This document shows, in pieces, positions 19,701-27,468 of a DNA stretch of 64,000 bases; position 1 is the stretch's first letter; every line of letters starts with the position of its first letter. Source of the DNA: a virus; IMG/VR virus record IMGVR_UViG_3300023179_000044, positions 39,879 to 103,878 of that record; one strand, written 5' to 3'. Both the position numbers and the translations under genes were made by a program. The notes beneath the pieces are model-generated. The model had not been told where the DNA came from. It worked only from the letters and a program-made list of their open reading frames with translations, and did not search any database.

Positions 19701-22700
19701 TGGAGTAATAGCGCGAAGCTTTTCGACACTTTTTCTTTCAGCCTCGGGACTCATATTAGAAAAAAGTTGACCAGTAGTATTTTTCTTGTCTTTAAAAGTC
19801 TCTAATTCTCCTACTTCATTACCAAAAGCCGATCCCTTACGCTCGCCTCTGGCACGATATAGAAGAGAACCTCCGGAGTCTATACGAACTGGATTTCCAT
19901 CTTTGTCATAACTTAAATTGTCGTATCCAGTACCAACAACGTCCCAGTTGCCTAGCCATGCATCTATTGCAAACCCGTCGAATGCCGGATCGTTGGGGTC
20001 CACCCCATTATTTATTCTTTCTGCTACTGAAGTTAAAGGAGTGGTTTTCCAATCAGTGTAAGTTACTTGTTTACTACGCATTAGGCCTTTTTTAACTTCT
20101 AATGCGTCGATTCCGGCTTCTTTATATAATGCAGAAGCGAGTGCTTCATTATCTCCACGGTTTTTATCTTGGATCTTTACATAGAAAATATTTCCAGTAT
20201 TTGGATCTTGATATTTTCCACCAGGATTAGAACCAAGAGGTCCAGAAATTTGTTTAAAGTTAGTAAAATCTAACTCGGGGGTTTCAGATTTTTTAAGCTC
20301 TTCACTTAACTCGGGTTTTAACTTATTTTCTGCAGATTCTATAATAGGTTCTATTTTTTCTACATTTTTAAGACGAGAGTCATTTGGATCGTGGCCACGG
20401 CTGACAAAGAAAGGTTTACCTATTAGCTCTTGCATAGAAGAGAGGACCTTAAGCGATCTGTCTACTTCATCTCCAGCTTCTGGATTATCAAAGTATTTTT
20501 CAGCTCCTCCTCCAATATAATGAAGTGATTCACCCTTTAAACGCCATTTTTGATTACCATTTTTATCTTTAAATGATTCAAATAATCTATAAAACCTATC
20601 AGAACGAGGTGTCTCCGAGCCCCAGTCGCGTTCCCATGCACCTTCACCATAAAGTTCGTCATATTTAGCTGGAAGAGCACCTTTTGTTAAACCATTTTCT
20701 TCATAAAAAGATGCCCAGTCGCGGCCATCACCAAAAGGACTGCTATCTAGTGCATAGTAATCGAACTGGCCTAGTGGTTTAAGATGTCTAAATGGGCTTC
20801 CTCCACCACTTCTATCAAACTTCTCATTTGGGCCAACCTTTAGATCCTTTAAATTAAACCACGGAGCATTTTCTGGGTTTGGAATCTCTAAATCACCAAG
20901 TCTAGTAACTCTACCTGGAATTGACGTAACTTCGGGGCTTATTACAGCACCAATTTCATCAGAAATACGGCTAAAACCAAGTAGACCAGTTATTTCATCG
21001 GGTCTAGCTTTAATTTCATAACGACCAGTATTTTTCCCTTTATCTCCTTTTCCACGTTCAACGTTATAATCAAAAGCCATATACCTATCAAGTGAAGCGT
21101 AACCAGCGGCGGCATCGGCTTCTGTATCTTTATGGTGAATATTATTTCTATAAAAAGAAATAAATCCTCCAGGCTTAACTCCTAAAAATTTTTCAGCATA
21201 AAGTTGATTAACTTTTTTGGCTAAAGGTGAAATATCTTTTGGATCGCTATACTTAGTCATTAAATCTGTGGCAATATGATTACTTAGATAATCCCAGAAA
21301 AGATTTTTATCGGTAAGTTCGCCATATACCGTTTTTAAAAGTTCAGGGTTTTCTTCTTTAATCTGATCGAAGAGACTCCTATACTGAGCACCAACAACTT
21401 CTTCAATATCTTTTGGACTTCTAATTAAAGGGAAGCGACCCTTTTTTCTAAGATTGTTTGCGGCAACAGAACGAATATTCTTAAGCGCGTCATCCCCAGA
21501 AACTTCATCAACCAGCTGGTCTGGAGAGACCGGCTTTATAAAATTAAGCCCTTCGCTTGCTAAGTGTAAACGTATACGTTCATTCTGTTCTTCAGCAATA
21601 GCTGCCATTTTTGGAGATAACTCGGTAACAAATGGTCCTAGTTCTGGTCTTTCGGATTTTTGTTTTACAAGTTTATCTGCAATATCAGCTGGAGATTCTT
21701 TTGTAACTTCTGGAGATGGTGGCGAAGTTTCTTTTGGTGGTTCTCCTTCTGGTGCTTTAGGCGGATTTCCTTTAATACCAACTTCACCTTCTACTTCACG
21801 CTTAGGAGCAGGCTTAGGATTAGCGGAAGTAGCGCCTAGAGTCTGTCTAGGAACACCAACATAGTCATTATATTCATTTGCAAGTTTAAGAACATCCTCA
21901 TGATCAAGATCAACAACGACAACATTTAAATCAATTGGCTTATCCCCCATCTCCTGCGCAGCCAAAGCACCAGCCCAACGGTGGTGACCATCGATGACAT
22001 ACCCGTCACGGCTTACATATAGAACTGCTTGATCAAACTTTGCTCTACCTTCTGGAGTTAGGAATGCCTGAGCAATACCTCCAACATTTCCCATATCCAT
22101 TTCTGACTGAACTGGTGTAAGTTGATCTGGTGTTTTTACATCTCTAGTGTGTTTGATATTAAGTTCATCAAGAATTTTTTCAAATTGTTTTTGATCAGCA
22201 TCAGTACCAAGCTGCGGCATTAATCCACGTTCAGCACCTAAATTGTTATTTGTATAGTTTTCTTTACCATACATCTTCATATTCGTAACATCTACACCAT
22301 TGGTTCGATATTTACGAGTTAGACTTTGCATTTCTTCACTACTTAAAGGACTTCCATTTTTAGATCTTAAAAATGAAAGTAATGAATTAGCTCTTTCCTC
22401 ATTTAAAAGCCCAGAACTTATAGCTCTGCGGAGTCTGTTGTATTGCCTCGGCTCTAATTTCTTTAGTTCATCATCTAGTTCTCTAGCTAGTTCAGCTGCT
22501 CCTCCTATAGCATTCTCATCTGCACCAATATACTTTCTATCTGCAGCTGCAATTTTTAGAGCTTCTACCCAAGTATCTTTGTCTACTTCAATAAATCCGC
22601 CATCATAAAGAACTTCATACGCTTCCTGAGGATCAGTTATATCTGTTCTTACCTCTGATGGGTCAATTTCGTTTAGATCCCAGAAACCGCCCTCGTGTCT

Positions 22701-24605
22701 AGTTGGAGCTGTGGGGCTAGACTCATCTTTAAATTCAGGCTTAAACTCTACTTTTCTTCCATAGCCGTCAAGTACTCGATTATTTTGAATATCACGAATA
22801 CGTCGATTTGCCTTAGTTTTATCAACGTGGGTGAGTTTATCAGCTGGAATTATATTTCCACTAGAGTCAACGTACCACTCTAAAGGCTTACCATCAGTAT
22901 CGGTTTCACCCTCTACATCAGGTATCTCATATATAGGCTCTTTTTTCCTCGGCTCCGGAGGTGGTTTTATTGGCGGTGACTCGGATGGGTTTCCTTTGAT
23001 ACCAACTTCACCAGCAACTTCACGGTCAGGAACTTCTTTTTCTTCAAATTTTTGGCTAAGGTCAGCCTTTTTAACACCAGCAAAATCAGTAAACTCGTTG
23101 GCTAAACGGATACCTTCGCCGTGATCCATATCAACTACAACAACATTTAGTTCAATGTCTTCCCCAAGCTCGTCCTGAGCAATAAGTGCAGCAGCCCAGC
23201 GGTGGTGACCATCAATAACATACCCATCTCTAGTTACATAAATGGGGAGTTTTCTAAGTTTTTCTCTTGACTCCGGATTTAAGAAACCCTGAGCAATTCC
23301 ACCAACCTTACCCATGTCCATTTCTGACTGAATAGGTGTCAACTGGTCAGGAGTCATCAGTCCATCGGTTATTTTAATACCATTGTCAGCGCAATATTTT
23401 CTAAATAACTTAGCGTCGTTGTCATCTCCAAGTTGTGGCATCAAACCACGAGGAGCACCTAGGTTGTTCTGGGTATAGTTAGTCGAATTACCCATCTGAA
23501 GATTTGTAAGGTCGACTCCGAGATTACGGAACTTCCTATGTACTTGCCTCATTTCGTCTTTAGTTAAGGCTTCGCCGTTCTTACCGTTAACTAGGTCTAT
23601 TAGGGCTCTGGCTTTTTCTTCATTTAAGTCGGATGGCTTCACAGCACGAAGAATTTTTGCTTTTTGTTTTGTTGGAAGTTTATCTAAAGTATCTAGAACT
23701 TCCTGAGCAAGTGCAGATTTTCCGATCGCATTCTTGTCTTTTTTTATGTACTTGGAATCCGCTGCTGCAATTCTAAAAGCGTTCCAAGCAATTTCTGGAG
23801 CAGCTTGACAAACTTCTCCGTCATACATAAGCTCATACAGTTCTTGAGCATCTTTTACGTCTCTAATTACATCGGCTTCAGTAATTTCATTTTTATCAAT
23901 GAAGCCCCTCTCGTGTCTTACTTCTTGAACTCTAGGATCAGCTGATTCACGATTTTCAAATTTAAATTTTACTTCTCGACCATTTCCGTCAAGAATTCTA
24001 TTATTTTCTATATCTCGAATACGAAGATTTTCTGGAATTCTGCGAGATGGGTCTAGTTTATCTTCACTAATAACCATTCCATCTTCATCAACCCACCAAG
24101 CTAGAGATGGATTTTTAGAAATGTCTGGAATTGGATAAATTTGAGCTACAGGCTCATTACCAGTAACACGTTCAAAGTCAGCATCAGGAATTCTTGCTTT
24201 TACTGTCCCGCTGTCTAAAGATTTTCCAGTTATTCTTTCAAAATCATCATCAGGAATAATACCTTTTGCATTTGTAAAATTAGCTGAAGGAATTTCATAT
24301 TCACCATCTGGAAGATTAGGATTATTTTTAACCTTAATTACAGCAACACCAGGTTTAGAAATTCTTACAAATTTTCCATGTCCAGAAACTTTTCCAATAT
24401 TTGGAAAGTCCATAGAAAAAGTAACGCTACCAAACATCTTAGCCCAGCGGCCTTTAGCATCACGAATCTGTCTACGCCAGAAACCTTCGTTTGCACCCTC
24501 GCCGCCAGGAATATCAGGCCCAGCGTCTGCTACAAGTCCTTGGGGCTGAGCTGGGAGTTTAAGATTTTTTTCAGCACCTAAGACGTCTCTTAGGTAATTA
24601 GACAT
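13767..24605 (-). CDS. Giant polyvalent effector-like protein: ParB-like, kinase-like, ADP-ribosyltransferase and repeat modules
   Basis: 3612 residues. Order: N-terminal module shared with the 2593-aa giant (37-118: GANEGFW, DAKGRWAKMF, DGEYEIPS, GIIPDD). Two copies of a 380-residue unit (about 165-540 and 575-945), each ending in a ParB-like domain with YVIDGHHRW (462-470, 869-877) and then VAGEVGIKGNP or VEGEVGIKGNP. An unassigned region 960-1410. A HipA/PI-kinase-like fold 1440-1660 (Gly loop 1458-1463, K1477, E1487, NWD...YDN 1553-1563, D1576). Arginine-type ADP-ribosyltransferase 1 (R1755, STT 1786-1788, E1836/E1838). A degenerate ParB-like part 1985-2072. Transferase 2 (R2188, STS 2219-2221, E2271/E2273). 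Three copies of a module with GRIK, RP(I/V)YG, VVLK or LILK and EAQIHGG (about 2580-2760, 2980-3160, 3405-3575), reminiscent of DUF3626. Such proteins are known as phage polyvalent proteins and probably enter the host to modify its proteins and nucleic acids. Confidence 0.82.
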   Translation of the reverse strand: MSNYLRDVLGAEKNLKLPAQPQGLVADAGPDIPGGEGANEGFWRRQIRDAKGRWAKMFGSVTFSMDFPNIGKVSGHGKFVRISKPGVAVIKVKNNPNLPDGEYEIPSANFTNAKGIIPDDDFERITGKSLDSGTVKARIPDADFERVTGNEPVAQIYPIPDISKNPSLAWWVDEDGMVISEDKLDPSRRIPENLRIRDIENNRILDGNGREVKFKFENRESADPRVQEVRHERGFIDKNEITEADVIRDVKDAQELYELMYDGEVCQAAPEIAWNAFRIAAADSKYIKKDKNAIGKSALAQEVLDTLDKLPTKQKAKILRAVKPSDLNEEKARALIDLVNGKNGEALTKDEMRQVHRKFRNLGVDLTNLQMGNSTNYTQNNLGAPRGLMPQLGDDNDAKLFRKYCADNGIKITDGLMTPDQLTPIQSEMDMGKVGGIAQGFLNPESREKLRKLPIYVTRDGYVIDGHHRWAAALIAQDELGEDIELNVVVVDMDHGEGIRLANEFTDFAGVKKADLSQKFEEKEVPDREVAGEVGIKGNPSESPPIKPPPEPRKKEPIYEIPDVEGETDTDGKPLEWYVDSSGNIIPADKLTHVDKTKANRRIRDIQNNRVLDGYGRKVEFKPEFKDESSPTAPTRHEGGFWDLNEIDPSEVRTDITDPQEAYEVLYDGGFIEVDKDTWVEALKIAAADRKYIGADENAIGGAAELARELDDELKKLEPRQYNRLRRAISSGLLNEERANSLLSFLRSKNGSPLSSEEMQSLTRKYRTNGVDVTNMKMYGKENYTNNNLGAERGLMPQLGTDADQKQFEKILDELNIKHTRDVKTPDQLTPVQSEMDMGNVGGIAQAFLTPEGRAKFDQAVLYVSRDGYVIDGHHRWAGALAAQEMGDKPIDLNVVVVDLDHEDVLKLANEYNDYVGVPRQTLGATSANPKPAPKREVEGEVGIKGNPPKAPEGEPPKETSPPSPEVTKESPADIADKLVKQKSERPELGPFVTELSPKMAAIAEEQNERIRLHLASEGLNFIKPVSPDQLVDEVSGDDALKNIRSVAANNLRKKGRFPLIRSPKDIEEVVGAQYRSLFDQIKEENPELLKTVYGELTDKNLFWDYLSNHIATDLMTKYSDPKDISPLAKKVNQLYAEKFLGVKPGGFISFYRNNIHHKDTEADAAAGYASLDRYMAFDYNVERGKGDKGKNTGRYEIKARPDEITGLLGFSRISDEIGAVISPEVTSIPGRVTRLGDLEIPNPENAPWFNLKDLKVGPNEKFDRSGGGSPFRHLKPLGQFDYYALDSSPFGDGRDWASFYEENGLTKGALPAKYDELYGEGAWERDWGSETPRSDRFYRLFESFKDKNGNQKWRLKGESLHYIGGGAEKYFDNPEAGDEVDRSLKVLSSMQELIGKPFFVSRGHDPNDSRLKNVEKIEPIIESAENKLKPELSEELKKSETPELDFTNFKQISGPLGSNPGGKYQDPNTGNIFYVKIQDKNRGDNEALASALYKEAGIDALEVKKGLMRSKQVTYTDWKTTPLTSVAERINNGVDPNDPAFDGFAIDAWLGNWDVVGTGYDNLSYDKDGNPVRIDSGGSLLYRARGERKGSAFGNEVGELETFKDKKNTTGQLFSNMSPEAERKSVEKLRAITPEKIDELVDKFISDPADNKELKEKLKARREFILNKYPESEEKTPETANDEFDLPIPPRTDEENESIELYQSPSYYRLAKYMADPTNGTITEEQKAKFDKAIPHLKKVTTSEELPEGTKLYRGTFAVFSSDKYAQFNQLQPGDIVSSDNTFTSTTRDKSVAIDFAALGDQRVAPTKRIVFDITTENGATGAVVGASGDMYDLEKEVVLPIGAQLEVIGVEKDSNSNLTIKLKYKNTNTTVKKENSSEKLSNLSIWGRQKLRDIKASLRGEIYDTQAINLINEYGNSDEGLETLQSLLHKYGLYRKVTLNEPYLDAVRQKTSEYSKQEDPNLNIDLKPGTKRAPFGILNGGNLGTVGYVRPGDVLSKVDNADFGLVTGENKTKASEVAKDIKDNGFREPIEILYNPNTEKYSLNNSDDVVKLIAARDNGGRPTPIRIKISESSGRYDENTVLNPIFFTSFARIPAGFGPPDGDPIWQIQPESPDMGGIDQLPTPDRTNEEKEAITGYQKGQYLLIKDFIKGEEFDSDTSESVNKLVSNLKKLTESEEIPEGTKLYRGTIARRDSELRAQLMQLKPGDEVISSDIFTSTSLDPEVAEGFAILDQNNKDSNTNSAVIFEIKTEKGATGSPIEPDGTVYDREKEVILPIAAKFTVSEVFEDADGTLRIRVKYGKKQFLPEWPEEQYKSDGVTDVTFASPQERDDVYKYFKDARLSKPTEDLLDELINREDQKIDSNTIKELSDKINADIEEYDKIYKRPKEPVKKEDFTSNEINASAIPYSIEDELEKYLSDKSIIFTDKKAYDDASDPDDPTFYYDPYSILKRLKDRDEALKVNEGYKEPDQTVFDFAKEWFEKNKEKFLYINRKKLKEKLFAAAESIDERTSNDFMWKKDAIYNAITTYQDYVNKKAVDEMFLEYEKAFPGQSEDAKSVRKMMDAAEDLSNAIKNASVTIAIDEKFIENLFKDGRIKSQFETAKSRGLYDPIKRAISEFSVNGVPIDIDDSLRPIYGYLGLESTPELYRNLNPFSTDYRLESPNLYQYGNVRVVLKSSIKNRTRFTAKDSLSAEFVASDLTKVDRDSVLKSGVLEIPPSTLGDFGSNYLEAQIHGGVSLDDIEKFVIPAYSDNDKEALLEVAKNIEDLMKNYGISIPVEVVQVTRERPSLDELEEQQKPKVAIPSTQEEIISLLKNYSAMDSIKEYIDPDKKFIKKLTEPDSDGDPIPNKSEDITGQVMSTVLTVDYLDRTSYGHSQEAIDFAQDWIKRNKDRFIYFDIKEFNKIYKDKLSPIEFDAIKEQLNNYAMHENTMLLLEMYKEMKNEVSENNLPKIVSGIDLIDSNLSLIADKLDNAEIVVAVDEKTFAKILEDKRIKTQFETQFSNGLFDNSKRTVVERALMGLPIDLDPKNRPIYGYLVYPTDDAPKRLFGTSNRFNDIDSSPTFGYGDVKLILKKSVRDRSTATMNDSFDRAFQAIPLGEKIDPDSLYAAGIIGYLPQVENNLDYGNGAYHPSYTEAQIHGGISSDEIETIILDDRNSSKADMEAEKARIQKELDKAGISIPIMFSSEYKNKNKNPNQENKNRTDITGTRLSDDARQELSSVISNLDDAKHNASDKAYKEIATELGRDLSLPWDTDRTPEGRETYEYIRSAIQFKKDSPDTDEEKELLRIKNLYKDKMDNDQKYTEALIAAHSNPLYRDIMEALTSKTNNFDGSTIAYALLERGLTRQRPRISKEDLDQFAITTPDYADDEVNSQVYDVTVDPEQSVEITNKDLKEFSESGAVSVIMPSRALEKVLEEGRIKTVHETKRSMAGVSNEEYRALRVLYESMAFGYEGDSPLEGRPVYGSLASATLPPPEDALKIYGGSEPAQVVLKPEVKKRTTISDRDSLNNFDETTPLTDPEFKLSYLTQMAAIYREATGKNFFESENFAKFGSIEAQIHGGVTLDDIEKVVFYEMPSVEMIDLLTSKGIIWEFSSKKPYSKPRSFGGGLF

Positions 24606-24608
24606 GGG

Positions 24609-25064
24609 CTATCTTAGACCAAGTGTTGATTCTAGTTGCCACTGCCATTTCTTGTGCATGTCATCACGCTCTGCCAAGAAATTTGCAATTCCCTGTTCAT
24701 TACACTCATTAGCCACTTCAAATGCGCTAATTACACAGAAATTGATAGATTTATTCAAATTTGCAAGTGACTCAACCATCTGTGAGGGGTCACCAGACAA
24801 ACGTGGAAGATCTCCAACACAAGTCAACTCATGAAAATCTTTTAAAAAATACGGAGCATCAAACCCAAGCTTGCGAATATTTTCAGCAAGCGGATCTATT
24901 GCACTATCGTAGTCTTCATAAATCTCACTAAAAAATTCATGCATCTGAGAAAATTCAATTCCTTTTACATTCCAGTGATAGCCATGTGCAATAAATTTTG
25001 CAACAATAGTATCGGCAAGAAGATGGGAAAGCTTTTCAGCTAGGGCTACATTATTTTCATGCAT
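24609..25064 (-). CDS. dps: Dps-like ferritin-fold protein
   Basis: 151 residues, a normal Dps length. The family signature is present: AHGYHWNVKG near the start, MHEFFSEIYEDYDSAIDPLAENIR, then further helices with LxxLxDFHELT. The His, His, Asp and Glu positions expected for the ferroxidase centre are visible (HGYHW, MHEFF, EDYDS, LAENI). Dps proteins form 12-mers that oxidise and store iron and shield DNA. It lies 2 bases after the portal stop with GAGGTATAAAA before the ATG, so it is expressed with head genes. It may be a virion or host-DNA protection protein. Ferroxidase residues suggest activity. Confidence 0.82.
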   Translation of the reverse strand: MHENNVALAEKLSHLLADTIVAKFIAHGYHWNVKGIEFSQMHEFFSEIYEDYDSAIDPLAENIRKLGFDAPYFLKDFHELTCVGDLPRLSGDPSQMVESLANLNKSINFCVISAFEVANECNEQGIANFLAERDDMHKKWQWQLESTLGLR

Positions 25065-25066
25065 TT

Positions 25067-26815
25067 TTATACCTCAGGTTCTGCCAATGGAACTGGCGGT
25101 TCGGCGGGGGGTGGGGTGGTAGGAATAGCTCCCGGAGCTCCAGCAGCTTCAGGGGCTCCATTTAATAGTTGTTGAATATCTGGAGACATAGGAGCTGGAT
25201 TACTTGCTTGAGAGGTAGTTCTGATCATGTCCATAATTTCTGGAGTTATTGCTGCAAGCATACCTTCAGTCAATTCTGGAGTAATCATACCCTTACTCAA
25301 TACTAACCTAAGAGCTAGTTCCTGAGGAGTAGGAGCATCCTGATCAGAGAATCCGTGAGATTTTCTCCAAGTATCAAATGAAATTGCCATCTTTTCAAAT
25401 CCGCTATCTGCATCTGCAGCTCTGTCATTACGAGTAGCAATTAATGATGGATCATACCAAACATGCAATCGCTTAACATCAGCTTCTGAGTATCCGTTTG
25501 CAATTAAATAAGGGCGCAAATATACAACAGTAAGGGCATCTGCAATAAGCAGCATCATAGGCTCGATGTGAGCCTTATAAAGAGCTTCGTCAATCTGAAG
25601 AGCATTCGAGTACTTAACATTAGCTAGACCTGTTACAACATCTTTTGGAACATCTAGACCTTGCATGATGCGCTCTAGAACTCGATCAGCACGAGCTACA
25701 AGAGAAGCATCAAATGAACGCTCAAACTTGAATTGCTTGATCTTATCACCAAGTTCAGCAGGACCACGAATAATAAGTGGAACAACTGCAGATGCTGAAT
25801 CCTCGTCTTTAATCGGAGTGGTCATAGCATCGATAAGTTGATCTTCAAAGTCGTCAGCAGATTCTTCTGGATTGTATTGCTCGTTGTAGTTGCCATTCTC
25901 GTCGTATGGATAGTCTGGGTCTGGAGCAGCAGCTACAGAAAGGCCATCTGGCAAATACAAAGCACCTGCGTTGAGGCGAGAACGAGCAGTTGCACGAAAG
26001 GTACGATTTAGAAGTAGAAGTTCAGCACAAAGATCTAGTAGACCACGAAGGCTTGAATCAGATTCTTGGCTATAACGTGGGTGAGCTTTCCAGACACGTC
26101 CAATAAATGCGTCTTTTGGAAGAAGAATTCCACCTTTACCACTAGACATTGAAGAAGCTACTCCACCACCAACTTCCCTGCGTGGCTGAATAATGTAGTT
26201 ACCCTTAGAATCTACCTGAAGTTCATCAACAGACCTGATATCCCAAGACTCCGGGAGACCGGAACCAATTCTTTCTGGAATCTGTACTAGGTAACACTCT
26301 CCAGTGACCTGCAAGTTTAGAGCTGCATCTTTTAAAAGACCTGACTGGCCGCCATACGCTGAATTTAATCTATCAAGAGCCCTCTTTGCAGCTTCTGCAA
26401 GTTGAGTATCAACAGTGCTAGATTTTTCTACAGAAACAGGAGCCTCCGCTGGGTCATCTACAACAGCTGCGTAAAGACGAATACGTGAGACGACAGACGC
26501 CACAAGGTTAAACGCATATTTAATTTCACCAATTGAATCATAGTACTCCCATGCTTCGGTTTGCCAACTAGAAGACGCGGATTGACGTCGGGATTTAAAA
26601 AGTTCTGCTTCTCCTCTGTCGCCAATCCTTACCTGAGCTGCAGCTGCTGTAAGTGGGCGAGGAGCATTATAAGCTAAAGATTCTGCGTAAACTAGACCAA
26701 AAGAGTCAACCGAAACACCAGGAGCCACCTGAGTAGCCGTTTTTGGAACAGTTGTACGAAAACCTGTAGCACTCCTACGACTTGGTTGCTCTGCGTTTTT
26801 CTTAAAAATTCCCAA
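25067..26815 (-). CDS. Portal protein
   Basis: 582 residues, usual size for actinophage portals. The N-terminus has WEYYDSIGEIKYAFNLVASVVSRI. The C-terminal half has the long helix region with LIDAMTTPI, AHIEPMMLLIADALTVVYLRPYL, and a Pro/Ala-rich tail. Start is TTG at 26815, preceded by AGGAGCCCCG. The portal forms the dodecameric ring at one head vertex through which DNA enters and leaves. It follows terminase with only two small genes between, the common order in tailed phages. Confidence 0.85.
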   Translation of the reverse strand: MGIFKKNAEQPSRRSATGFRTTVPKTATQVAPGVSVDSFGLVYAESLAYNAPRPLTAAAAQVRIGDRGEAELFKSRRQSASSSWQTEAWEYYDSIGEIKYAFNLVASVVSRIRLYAAVVDDPAEAPVSVEKSSTVDTQLAEAAKRALDRLNSAYGGQSGLLKDAALNLQVTGECYLVQIPERIGSGLPESWDIRSVDELQVDSKGNYIIQPRREVGGGVASSMSSGKGGILLPKDAFIGRVWKAHPRYSQESDSSLRGLLDLCAELLLLNRTFRATARSRLNAGALYLPDGLSVAAAPDPDYPYDENGNYNEQYNPEESADDFEDQLIDAMTTPIKDEDSASAVVPLIIRGPAELGDKIKQFKFERSFDASLVARADRVLERIMQGLDVPKDVVTGLANVKYSNALQIDEALYKAHIEPMMLLIADALTVVYLRPYLIANGYSEADVKRLHVWYDPSLIATRNDRAADADSGFEKMAISFDTWRKSHGFSDQDAPTPQELALRLVLSKGMITPELTEGMLAAITPEIMDMIRTTSQASNPAPMSPDIQQLLNGAPEAAGAPGAIPTTPPPAEPPVPLAEPEV

Positions 26816-26830
26816 CGGGGCTCCTAATGG

Positions 26831-27112
26831 TTAGCGACCAGCTAATAGACCAATTACTGCAGATATGGACAATACTAATGATACCACATATGCAATTACT
26901 GGAACTAGTAAAAATCCTACTACAAATAAGATAGATACATAAAAACCAGTACACCAGTCACACGTTATTAAATAGCCAAAGCCGTGGCTAGCAGGAAATT
27001 TTTTCCAAATTCTTTCTCTAACTGGTTCAAAAATAGTATCCGTAGTTATTACTCTAGTTAGTCTAAAAGCGGCTAAGGCATAAATTATAAATGTAACAAG
27101 ATCTAGTGTCAT
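26831..27112 (-). CDS. DUF1360-type small membrane protein
   Basis: 93 residues with an N-terminal hydrophobic helix ending in AFRLTRVITTDTIFEPVRERIW, a LITCDWCTGFYVS motif (CxxC) and two further membrane segments. This matches the DUF1360/YngL family, common in actinophages next to terminase and portal. The ATGA overlap with the gene before indicates coupled translation. Function in phages is unknown. Holin is an alternative but the conserved cysteines point to DUF1360. Confidence 0.72.
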   Translation of the reverse strand: MTLDLVTFIIYALAAFRLTRVITTDTIFEPVRERIWKKFPASHGFGYLITCDWCTGFYVSILFVVGFLLVPVIAYVVSLVLSISAVIGLLAGR

Positions 27113-27468
27113 TTTTTCTCTTTCAATGTAACTAATGTTCTTCTAGGGTTCCAGCTTCTAAGTCTAGACCCACAGCCACAATTTGTGTCTCTTTTAAAGG
27201 CAAGCATTTTTCCACTTTTAGTAATAATCTTACTTTCACCTTTTAGATCTTTTTCAAAAGTAGTGTACTCTTCTTGAAAAATAACTTTTGCTCCATCAGG
27301 AGAATCAACTGCAACAATAATTATGTCTGAGTCAATGACAACTCTACACTTATCAACCATAAATGAACCTTCGGTAGGCGGGACTACCTTTACTTCATCT
27401 AGTGAAGCAACTGAATTAGGTGCTACAGCAACAAGAATTGCCGGAAACATATCAAAAACTATAATCAT
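27109..27468 (-). CDS. Hypothetical protein with C-terminal CGCGSRLRSW motif
   Basis: 119 residues, beta-rich, with DTNCGCGSRLRSWNPR near the end. I have seen similar small proteins between terminase and portal in actinophages, but no function is known to me. ATG overlaps the terminase stop (ATGA) and its own stop overlaps the DUF1360 start, so the three genes are translationally coupled. Confidence 0.6.
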   Translation of the reverse strand: MIIVFDMFPAILVAVAPNSVASLDEVKVVPPTEGSFMVDKCRVVIDSDIIIVAVDSPDGAKVIFQEEYTTFEKDLKGESKIITKSGKMLAFKRDTNCGCGSRLRSWNPRRTLVTLKEKK

